Origin: a virus
IMG/VR virus record: IMGVR_UViG_3300029309_000199
Location: 1-31,416 of that record
Direction: 5' to 3' (one strand)
Length of the DNA: 31,416 nucleotides
The translations under genes and the position numbers were made by a program. The notes under the pieces were generated by a model. It ran no database searches. It saw only the letters and a program-made list of their open reading frames with translations, and was not told the DNA's origin. Shown here piece by piece: positions 26,032 through 31,416 of this stretch. The first letter of the stretch is position 1, and each line of letters begins with the position of its first letter.

Positions 26032-26060
26032 TTGGCTTCCTCAATAAAGGTTCGTATATT
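26032..26060 (+). promoter_or_regulatory. Early-type promoter of the 7-deazaguanine operon
   Basis: TTGGCT (26032-26037), 17 bases, TATATT (26055-26060) with GGTTCG directly before it; in Bacteroidota notation TTTG (26031-26034), 20 bases, TATATTCA. The ATG at 26066 lies only 5 bases after TATATT, so transcription would begin at or next to the start codon and the message may be leaderless. Confidence 0.68.
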
Positions 26061-26065
26061 CAAGT

Positions 26066-26578
26066 ATGGTTAAACATTATATTTACGATGTAGATAAAGA
26101 TACAATTTTAGAGAAAATATCCCAACTACAACCCCTTAATTACAATCAATTTAGATGGTGGAGAAGATTCGATACTCCAAATAAACCATTACATAAAAAT
26201 TCTGATTTACTCAGAAAAATTAAAAATGGTGATTATGAATTTTCACATTATTATTGGCAAGCTAGATATGCTGAAATAGAAATAAACGAATTACATCATG
26301 AAACATACCCTGATGCTGTTCTATTTAATGAAAAAAATGCTATGAACGGTGCTAGAAGAAAACGTCTATGGGATGATTTTGAAAAAGATGAGAAAGAACG
26401 TATGGATAATTTTACAAAAGATCTTTACCATACATTTAAAATGTCTCGAGAACAAATAAAAAAAGAAATGGAGGAATTTGGAGGTACGCTAGAGGATTTT
26501 TATCATTACTGTGATAAAGAATTTGGAATAAGACAAGAAAAATTACAAACACGAGGAAGACCAAGAAAAGTTATATGA
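26066..26578 (+). CDS. Unknown protein with C-terminal AT-hook, first gene of deazaguanine operon
   Basis: A 170-residue, charged, aromatic-rich protein without a known domain. Visible blocks are NYNQFRWWRRFDTPNKP (about 25-41), a helical segment SHYYWQARYAEIEINELHHE (about 60-79), an acidic/basic helix KRLWDDFEKDEKERMDNFTK, and the C-terminus RGRPRKVI with the AT-hook core RGRP (163-166). It has its own promoter and overlaps the next gene, the transglycosylase-like gene, by 4 bases (ATGA). Placement at the head of the DNA-modification operon suggests a DNA-binding partner of the transglycosylase, a regulator or a target selector; all are inference. Confidence 0.75.
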   Translation: MVKHYIYDVDKDTILEKISQLQPLNYNQFRWWRRFDTPNKPLHKNSDLLRKIKNGDYEFSHYYWQARYAEIEINELHHETYPDAVLFNEKNAMNGARRKRLWDDFEKDEKERMDNFTKDLYHTFKMSREQIKKEMEEFGGTLEDFYHYCDKEFGIRQEKLQTRGRPRKVI

Positions 26579-27366
26579 AAGTATCACATGAAGCACCCAT
26601 CCCATATATGAGACAAGTTAGAGGGATGATTGATTATGATTATTGTTTACCACACTTATTAGATGAAAGTGCAGAATATAAATTATATTTTCAAGAATCT
26701 AAAGAAATGGGACGTTATATTATTATGGATAACTCCTTACATGAATTAGGAGAGCCATATGATAAAGAACGTTTAGCTCATTGGTTATATTATTTTGAAC
26801 CAGATGAATTTATAGTACCGGATTATTGGCAAGATAAAACAGCTACACTAGTATCAGCTAAAGAATGGATTAATAAAACATATCCTGACAATACTACACC
26901 AGTAGCTGTAGTACAAGGAAATAATGCATCAGAAGCTAGAGAATGTTATAGAATATTAAAATACCAGGGATATGAAAAAATAGCTTTTAGTTATGGTGCA
27001 GATTGGTATTATGATGAAGGTAAATCATCAATACCTAACTTAGAAAATGTAGTAGTAACTAAGGCTCATGGTAGATACAATTTTATAAAAGAATTATTTA
27101 ATGATAATACAATTAAAAAATCAGATAATATACATTTATTAGGGTGTAATGTACCACAAGAATTTAGTTGGTACAAAAATATGCCTTTTATTAAAACAAT
27201 AGATACATCAAACCCAGTTATACATGGTTTAGCAGGAATCAAATATAATGATTGGGGGTTAGATGAAAAAATATCTACTAAGGTAGATAAATTTGAAGGA
27301 AAAGCTGAACATTGGGAAACAGCAATTTATAATATACAAAAATTTAAAACATTTATACCAGTATGA
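26575..27366 (+). CDS. TGT-like deazaguanine DNA transglycosylase (DpdA-like)
   Basis: A 263-residue protein with the motif order of the tRNA-guanine transglycosylase superfamily: YIIMDNSLHELGEPY (D52, base-binding region), FIVPDYWQD, PVAVVQGNN (the VQG motif, 113-115), NIHLLGC (HLLG, 187-190) and FIKTIDTSNPVIHG (D210, place of the nucleophilic Asp). The cysteine zinc site of bacterial TGT is absent, and it is shorter than bacterial TGT (about 375). DpdA-type members exchange guanine in DNA for a 7-deazaguanine. The neighbours QueC, QueD and QueE make the base precursor, and genes overlap by 4 bases on both sides, so I infer a phage DNA-modification enzyme. A tRNA target is not excluded. Confidence 0.7.
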   Translation: MKVSHEAPIPYMRQVRGMIDYDYCLPHLLDESAEYKLYFQESKEMGRYIIMDNSLHELGEPYDKERLAHWLYYFEPDEFIVPDYWQDKTATLVSAKEWINKTYPDNTTPVAVVQGNNASEARECYRILKYQGYEKIAFSYGADWYYDEGKSSIPNLENVVVTKAHGRYNFIKELFNDNTIKKSDNIHLLGCNVPQEFSWYKNMPFIKTIDTSNPVIHGLAGIKYNDWGLDEKISTKVDKFEGKAEHWETAIYNIQKFKTFIPV

Positions 27367-28235
27367 AACAAGCAGTATTAAGTTTAAGTGGTGGGATGGA
27401 TAGCAGTACACTATTACTTCACCTATTAGCACATGACTATAAAGTAACAGCTCTTAGTTTTGATTATGGACAAAAACATAGAGTTGAATTAGAAAGGGCA
27501 CAACAATTAGTAGATTATTTAAATAGTAAAGCAGATGAAACTTTAGCTAAAAATGATTTAGGAGAAGTTATTAAACACCATTTTAAGCCTATTACATATC
27601 AAACAATTAAATTAGATGGTTTAACATCACTACTAAATTCAGCTTTAGTATCAGGAGGAGATGAAGTACCAGAAGGTCATTATGAAGAAGATAATATGAA
27701 AGCTACAGTAGTACCTAATAGAAATAAAATATTTTCTTCAATTACACAAGCAGTAGCATTATCAATAGCAAATAAAACAGAATCACCTGTTAAAATAGCA
27801 ATGGGTATTCACGCTGGTGATCATGCAATTTATCCTGATTGTAGACAAGAATTTAGAGATGCAGATTATAAAGCATTTACTGAAGGTAACTGGGAAGCAT
27901 CAAGGGTATCATATTATACACCTTATTTAGAGGGAGATAAATATGATATTTTAAAAGATGGAGAATCATGTTGTGGAGCTTTAGGAATTGATTTTAATGA
28001 AGTTTATAAAAGAACAAATACATCATACAAACCAACAGCTGAAGGATTATCAGATTACAAATCAGCATCATCAGTAGAAAGAATAGAAGCATTTTTAAAA
28101 TTAGGTAGAAAGGATCCCGTTGTGTATGTTGATGGATGGGATGTAGCAAAATCTCATGTTGAAAAATTATTAGCAGAGCATGCAAATAACCCTAATATGA
28201 ATGATACAATTGATATAGTAAATAATATGCAATGA
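27363..28235 (+). CDS. queC: 7-cyano-7-deazaguanine synthase-like protein (QueC), zinc site altered
   Basis: A 290-residue QueC-family protein (bacterial QueC about 220-230). QueC converts 7-carboxy-7-deazaguanine to preQ0 with ATP and ammonia. The PP-loop SGGMDSS is at 9-15; VVPNRNKIF (116-124) and GIHAGDHAIYPDCRQEF (149-164) are family signatures; VERIEAF (238-244) and DPVVY (251-255) match its end. The usual zinc cysteines (SCY, then CxxCxxC before ER) read TSY (220-222) and DYKSASS (231-237), so all four are missing. An insertion around 55-110 adds length. It is coupled by ATGA overlaps to the transglycosylase-like gene before it and the small membrane gene after it. Confidence 0.85.
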   Translation: MKQAVLSLSGGMDSSTLLLHLLAHDYKVTALSFDYGQKHRVELERAQQLVDYLNSKADETLAKNDLGEVIKHHFKPITYQTIKLDGLTSLLNSALVSGGDEVPEGHYEEDNMKATVVPNRNKIFSSITQAVALSIANKTESPVKIAMGIHAGDHAIYPDCRQEFRDADYKAFTEGNWEASRVSYYTPYLEGDKYDILKDGESCCGALGIDFNEVYKRTNTSYKPTAEGLSDYKSASSVERIEAFLKLGRKDPVVYVDGWDVAKSHVEKLLAEHANNPNMNDTIDIVNNMQ

Positions 28236-28387
28236 AATATCCAGACGCAAAATTACACCAAATAACAAGTTTTATAAAATCAGGAATACGGATTATAGGG
28301 TATTGTTTTATACCTTACAATTTAATGATAGCAGCTATCATGTTAGTATTAAGTGAAATAGTAGGAATAATAGAAGAATTAGTATAA
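28232..28387 (+). CDS. 51-residue membrane peptide between queC and queD
   Basis: A short frame opened by an ATG overlapping the queC stop (ATGA) and closed by a TAA whose last A is the first base of the queD ATG. Exact coupling on both sides shows that it is a real gene. Residues 1-19 are basic/polar (MKYPDAKLHQITSFIKSG), and 20-47 form one hydrophobic helix or hairpin (IRIIGYCFIPYN, LMIAAIMLVLSEIVGII), ending EELV. No function is recognised; it could be a small inner-membrane accessory factor or an unrelated passenger. Confidence 0.75.
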   Translation: MKYPDAKLHQITSFIKSGIRIIGYCFIPYNLMIAAIMLVLSEIVGIIEELV

Positions 28388-28851
28388 TGGGAAAACATCA
28401 ATCAAGTAAAGTTTTTGACGGGTTTAGTACAGTGTTTCGTCAATGGAAAGCAGAAGATACACACTGTAGATTTTTACATGGATACGGAATTTCATTTAAA
28501 GTATATTTTGAAGGTGAATTAGACCATAGAAATTGGGTTTGGGATTTTGGAGGTATGAAAAGAGCTAAAACTAAAATAGATGGAATGTCTCCTAAAGCAT
28601 GGATGGATTACATGTTTGACCATACATTGATTGCAGCAAAAGATGATCCAGCCGTAGATGTTTTGGAAGAAATGAATGAAAGAGGCATCATACAATTAAG
28701 ATGGGTTGAAGCAACTGGAGCAGAAAAATTTGCTGAATATATTTATAATAAGCTAAATAATTTTGTACATGAAGAAACCGAGGGTAGAGTAAGAGTTACT
28801 AAAGTTAAATTTATGGAGCATGGTAAAAATGCAGCTTATTATACAGAATGA
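28387..28851 (+). CDS. queD: 6-carboxytetrahydropterin synthase-like protein (QueD)
   Basis: A 154-residue protein of the QueD/PTPS family, which makes 6-carboxy-5,6,7,8-tetrahydropterin, the QueE substrate. The core THCRFLHGYGISFKVYFEGE contains the catalytic Cys (C27) and H31; WVWDFGGMKRAK is the DF motif; DHTLI (D78, H79) and VKFMEHG (E144) match catalytic positions. Two of the three zinc histidines of bacterial QueD appear replaced: the FxAAH position reads FSTVF (F17) and HGH reads HGY (Y33). The ATG shares a base with the preceding TAA. Activity as QueD is likely but the metal site is unusual. Confidence 0.82.
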   Translation: MGKHQSSKVFDGFSTVFRQWKAEDTHCRFLHGYGISFKVYFEGELDHRNWVWDFGGMKRAKTKIDGMSPKAWMDYMFDHTLIAAKDDPAVDVLEEMNERGIIQLRWVEATGAEKFAEYIYNKLNNFVHEETEGRVRVTKVKFMEHGKNAAYYTE

Positions 28852-28895
28852 TTAGTAAAACAGTGAACGAAAAACCACTTTAAAAAATTTACAAC

Positions 28896-29669
28896 ATGTT
28901 AAAAAGAATAAAGGATTACAATAGAGTACTCCCTGTACTAGAATTGTATAGGTGTGTACAATCAGAAGGGTCAAGATTTGGAAGACCTACAATAGCAGTA
29001 AGAACAACAGGATGCACGCATAGATGCTACTTTGGAGAAGGTGGATGGTGCGATTCTTGGTATACAAGTATACACCCAGAAAGGGGCACATTTACTTTTA
29101 ATGACATTATTAAAATATATGATGATAACCCTCATGTAAAAGAAATGATGTTAACGGGAGGATCACCAACAATGCATCCTGCTTTAGTAAATGAATTAAC
29201 TCATTTTGCAAATGAAAGAGATATATTAATAACAATTGAAACTGAAGGATCTCATTTTTTAGAAACGGATCATCCTTTAGATTTAATATCTTTATCACCT
29301 AAATTTTCTAATTCTGTACCTGTAGTAGGAGCTGAAACACCTAATGGTGCCATAGTAGATGAAAGAATGATTAAGGTACATAATCGTTTAAGATTAAATA
29401 GAGATGCTATTAGAAAAACAATAAACTATCATAAAGATTACCATTTTAAACCAGTATGGGATGGTACAGATAAAAATTTAGAAGAGATAGAAGCATTTAG
29501 AGTTGAAATGGACATTCCAAAAAATAAAACGTTTATAATGCCTGCGGGAGATACTAGAGAAACATTAGTTGAAATGTACCCTAAAGTATTTGAATTATGT
29601 GCTGAAAAGGGATATAATATGACAGGTAGAGATCATATCATTGCTTTCAATACAGAACGAGGAGTATAA
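28896..29669 (+). CDS. queE: 7-carboxy-7-deazaguanine synthase-like radical SAM enzyme (QueE)
   Basis: A 257-residue radical-SAM protein. QueE rearranges carboxytetrahydropterin into 7-carboxy-7-deazaguanine. Support: LYRCVQSEGSRFGRPTIAVR (QueE substrate-strand motif with QSEG), cluster cysteines C40, C44 and C52 in TGCTHRCYFGEGGWCDSWY, LTGGSPTMHP (GGEP-type SAM motif), IETEGS and LSPKF. The cysteine spacing is CX3CX7C instead of the common CX3CX2C. It is separated from queD by a 44-base gap without a clear promoter, so it probably shares the operon transcript. No GTP cyclohydrolase gene is in the window, so the first pathway step comes from elsewhere in the phage or the host. Confidence 0.87.
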   Translation: MLKRIKDYNRVLPVLELYRCVQSEGSRFGRPTIAVRTTGCTHRCYFGEGGWCDSWYTSIHPERGTFTFNDIIKIYDDNPHVKEMMLTGGSPTMHPALVNELTHFANERDILITIETEGSHFLETDHPLDLISLSPKFSNSVPVVGAETPNGAIVDERMIKVHNRLRLNRDAIRKTINYHKDYHFKPVWDGTDKNLEEIEAFRVEMDIPKNKTFIMPAGDTRETLVEMYPKVFELCAEKGYNMTGRDHIIAFNTERGV

Positions 29670-29683
29670 TCTTTTTCTATTTT

Positions 29684-29704
29684 TATGTTATATTTATTAA
29701 CATA
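29684..29704 (+). promoter_or_regulatory. Variant late motif inside an inverted repeat before LamG gene
   Basis: TATTTATTA (29691-29699) is one base off the late motif and lies 4 bases before the ATG at 29704. It sits between the arms of a perfect 7-bp inverted repeat, TATGTTA (29684-29690) and TAACATA (29698-29704), whose right arm reaches the start codon. A promoter or start-site control role is possible; the AT-richness makes chance symmetry plausible. Confidence 0.4.
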
Positions 29705-30411
29705 TGAGTATAAAAAGAGGTGAAATAACAACTAAGATTATAAAAAATGGGCTAGTATTCAATATGGATGCGGCTAATAGAGCAAGTACTATACCTAGTA
29801 CGAGTACTACTAAAACCTTTAATACTATAGATACTTCTATATCTGGAGCATTTTCATCAAATGCCCAATGGGAAGGCCCAATTACTGCAAGTTTTACTTT
29901 TGATGGAGCAGATGATTTAATTACTTGTTCTCCTTCAAATATTCCAACAGGAGCAGTAACAGTCAATTGTTGGTTAAAAACCACAGAAACAACTTATGAT
30001 ATTGTATTTACAACAGGATATCAAAGTTCTGGGGTAGCAGGTTCAATAGAATTACTAATAAGTAGTGGTAAGGCAAGATTTAGAAGAGGAGATAATTCAA
30101 GTAATGAAGTTACTTTAAATAGTAGTAATACTTTTAATGATGGTAATTGGCATAATATAACTTTAACAGATACACATTTATCCAATGGTATGAGAGTTTA
30201 TATAGATGGGAGTGATAATAGTAGTTCTACTTCAATAGGTTCTACAAGTTTTACCCCAGCTAATGGAACATTTTTATATATAGCAGGTCAAAATTCATTT
30301 CATGGGGATTTTAAAGGAAATCTTGCTTGCATGCAAGTATATAACCGCGCCTTATCAGCAGAAGAAGTACTATACAACTACAATGGTTTAAAATCAAGAT
30401 TCGGATTATAA
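29704..30411 (+). CDS. LamG/concanavalin-like fold protein, array copy 1
   Basis: A 235-residue protein. Residues 1-45 (with IIKNGLVFNMDAANRAS) match the next gene closely; the middle varies; a FTFDGADDLITC strand, a WLKTTE strand and a C-terminal block with YNRALSAEEVLYNYNGLK give the Laminin_G_3/concanavalin-like fold. Such jelly-rolls usually bind sugars. There is no signal peptide, so a virion adhesin or decoration protein made late in infection is more likely than a secreted lectin. The stop TAA shares a base with the ATG of the next LamG gene. Confidence 0.82.
   Translation: MSIKRGEITTKIIKNGLVFNMDAANRASTIPSTSTTKTFNTIDTSISGAFSSNAQWEGPITASFTFDGADDLITCSPSNIPTGAVTVNCWLKTTETTYDIVFTTGYQSSGVAGSIELLISSGKARFRRGDNSSNEVTLNSSNTFNDGNWHNITLTDTHLSNGMRVYIDGSDNSSSTSIGSTSFTPANGTFLYIAGQNSFHGDFKGNLACMQVYNRALSAEEVLYNYNGLKSRFGL
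29737..29771 (+). repeat. 35-base 5' repeat of LamG genes, copy 1
   Basis: These 35 bases are identical to 30444-30478 and encode the start of the common N-terminal block (KNGLVFNMDA). Exact identity at DNA level, including synonymous positions, contrasts with the divergent cores of the two genes. Confidence 0.85.
30334..30411 (+). repeat. 78-base 3' repeat of LamG genes, middle copy
   Basis: The last 78 bases of this gene correspond position by position to 585-662 and 31053-31130, sharing the string AACCGCGCCTTA and the same stop. This copy is the most diverged of the three. Confidence 0.75.
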
Positions 30412-31130
30412 TGGGAGTACAAGGAGGAAGCATAACAACAGATATTATAAAAAATGGGCTAGTATTCAATATGGATGCTGCAAATAGGGCAAGCACTATA
30501 CCTAGTACTAGTACTGATAAAACATTTAATACTGTAGATACTAGCGTTTCTGGATCTTTTATTAATGATACATTTTATGATTCCAGTACTATTTCTCCTA
30601 GTTTTGATTTCGATGGTACTGATGATTATATTCAAACAAATTTTTTACAAGATGCAACTAATAATTTTAGTGTTTTTAGTTGGATAAATGTTGATTCGCC
30701 TTCAAATACAAAATATCAGTTTTTAGGTACAAGAGAAGAGTCTACAGGTGCAAGTACTTCAAAAGGTTTTGTTTTTCAGTTAAATGGCTCTAGAGAAGTA
30801 CAGGCAAGAATATTTACTACAACTTCAAATATAACACAAGTAAATGCTGGAGTAGTTACAAATGGTATTTGGGCTAATGTTGCTTTTACTTATGTAGCAA
30901 GTATAAAAACTTTAAAAATATTTCGTAATGGAATTGAAGTTGGTTCTGCAACGGGAACTGCTGCAGGTGTAACAAGTCCTGATAGTATGAGTATTGGTAG
31001 AGCTGCTACCGGTGGACAATATGGTTATTTTGATGGCAATATAGGTCCAATCCACATCTACAACCGCGCCTTACCATCAAACGAAGTCCTACACAACTAC
31101 AACGCATTAAAAGGCAGATTTGGTTTATAA
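30411..31130 (+). CDS. LamG/concanavalin-like fold protein, array copy 2
   Basis: A 239-residue paralogue of the preceding protein. It has the same N-terminal block (IIKNGLVFNMDAANRAS), a FDFDGTDDYIQTNF strand, a VFSWINVDSP strand, a KIFRNGIEVGSATG strand and the end block HIYNRALPSNEVLHNYNALK. Its last 78 bases are nearly the same as those of the gene at the left window edge (71 of 78), closer than to its direct neighbour. That points to exchange of end modules. It is translationally coupled to the gene before it by a TAATG junction. Confidence 0.82.
   Translation: MGVQGGSITTDIIKNGLVFNMDAANRASTIPSTSTDKTFNTVDTSVSGSFINDTFYDSSTISPSFDFDGTDDYIQTNFLQDATNNFSVFSWINVDSPSNTKYQFLGTREESTGASTSKGFVFQLNGSREVQARIFTTTSNITQVNAGVVTNGIWANVAFTYVASIKTLKIFRNGIEVGSATGTAAGVTSPDSMSIGRAATGGQYGYFDGNIGPIHIYNRALPSNEVLHNYNALKGRFGL
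30444..30478 (+). repeat. 35-base 5' repeat of LamG genes, copy 2
   Basis: Identical to 29737-29771. The similarity continues beyond with scattered differences for about 70 more bases. Confidence 0.85.
31053..31130 (+). repeat. 78-base 3' repeat of LamG genes, right copy
   Basis: Matches 585-662 at 71 of 78 positions by direct comparison, and 30334-30411 more weakly. It includes an island of higher G+C (CAACCGCGCC) in an AT-rich background. Confidence 0.85.
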
Positions 31131-31132
31131 CA

Positions 31133-31141
31133 TATTTATAA
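31133..31141 (+). promoter_or_regulatory. Late-type motif TATTTATAA before third LamG gene
   Basis: A perfect TATTTATAA begins 2 bases after the previous stop and ends 4 bases before the ATG at 31146. If it is a promoter, the message starts at or near the start codon. Confidence 0.45.
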
Positions 31142-31145
31142 TAAG

Positions 31146-31416
31146 ATGGGATTAGCACACGGAGCAAATATAGTAAATGATGGATTAGTATTTTTAGTAG
31201 ATCCTATAAACCCTAGATCATGGACTGGACCTGATTCTAGTACTGTAAACAGTTTAAAAGGAGGTATAACAGGTTCTATAAATAATGATACATCTGGAAG
31301 TTATGGTTTAAATAATAGTTTTGACTTTGATGGAACTGATGATATTATCCATACAAATACTAACCCAAGAACATTAATAGGAAATAATAGTAGTTACAGT
31401 GTTTCTATTTGGGTTT
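31146..31416 (+). CDS. LamG/concanavalin-like fold protein, array copy 3, cut by window end
   Basis: The first 90 codons of a gene running off the right edge. The N-terminus MGLAHGANIVNDGLVFLVDP differs from the first two copies but keeps the NGLVF-type block. SFDFDGTDDIIHTN and YSVSIWV are the same beta-sandwich strands seen in the others. It follows the preceding gene by 15 bases and has its own late motif. It extends the array to at least three consecutive members here. Confidence 0.75.
   Translation, partial: MGLAHGANIVNDGLVFLVDPINPRSWTGPDSSTVNSLKGGITGSINNDTSGSYGLNNSFDFDGTDDIIHTNTNPRTLIGNNSSYSVSIWV

Noticed and set aside
28848-28883. 11-codon frame opened by ATGA at the queD stop
   Set aside because: Too short and without any feature; likely chance, though it could serve to couple translation toward queE.
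1-31416. tRNA genes, CRISPR arrays, insertion sequences, integrase or attachment sites
   Set aside because: No intergenic gap exceeds about 100 bases, no cloverleaf, spaced repeats or transposase/integrase motifs were seen.

Overview
The window reads as a late-plus-replication segment of a T4-like (contractile-tailed) phage genome. It is AT-rich (about 30 % G+C by eye), every credible gene lies on the + strand, and genes are packed with overlaps or gaps under 100 bases. No gene in the set has a recognisable Shine-Dalgarno sequence. The three early-type promoters I can build (TTTG, 20 bases, TATATTyA) resemble the published Bacteroidota -33/-7 consensus (TTTG / TAnnTTTG). Together these suggest a Bacteroidota (flavobacterium-like), probably marine, host. 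That is inference, because no host gene is present.

Layout. (1) 1-662: tail end of a LamG/concanavalin-fold protein. (2) 731-15432: tail and baseplate module: coiled-coil protein, sheath (gp18-like), tube (gp19-like), gp26-like protein with an apparent frameshifted second frame, tape measure, Asn-rich protein, baseplate/tube-like protein, gp53-like LysM wedge protein, a 1255-residue hub with an M15-type peptidase domain, and a repeat-containing structural protein. (3) 15458-23398: replication and nucleotide module: divergent family-A polymerase-like protein, conserved unknown, gp32-like ssDNA-binding protein, UvsX, RNase H/5' nuclease, gp41-like helicase, class II (B12) ribonucleotide reductase. 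(4) 23439-26025: small AT-hook protein, holin-like protein, amidase endolysin, four-helix membrane protein. (5) 26066-29669: tightly coupled operon for 7-deazaguanine chemistry: unknown AT-hook protein, TGT/DpdA-like transglycosylase, QueC, 51-residue membrane peptide, QueD, QueE. (6) 29704-31416: tandem LamG-fold proteins with conserved ends and variable cores.

How it fits together. Two intergenic motif classes divide the modules. TATTTATAA (the reverse complement of the T4 late box TATAAATA, extended by one base) sits just upstream of tail, lysis and LamG genes. The TTTG-N20-TATATTyA promoter precedes the polymerase-like gene, the gp32 cluster and the deazaguanine operon. The likely programme is early/middle transcription of replication and DNA-modification genes, then late transcription of virion and lysis genes.

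The most unusual points are: the DpdA-like/Que operon, in which QueC, QueD and QueE all depart from the usual metal-site motifs; the +1 (or -2) frameshift at a run of seven T in the gp26-like gene; the polymerase-like protein with altered active-site residues; the reversed late box; and the LamG array. No tRNA, CRISPR array, insertion sequence or integrase was seen, and no gap over 300 bases lacks a gene.
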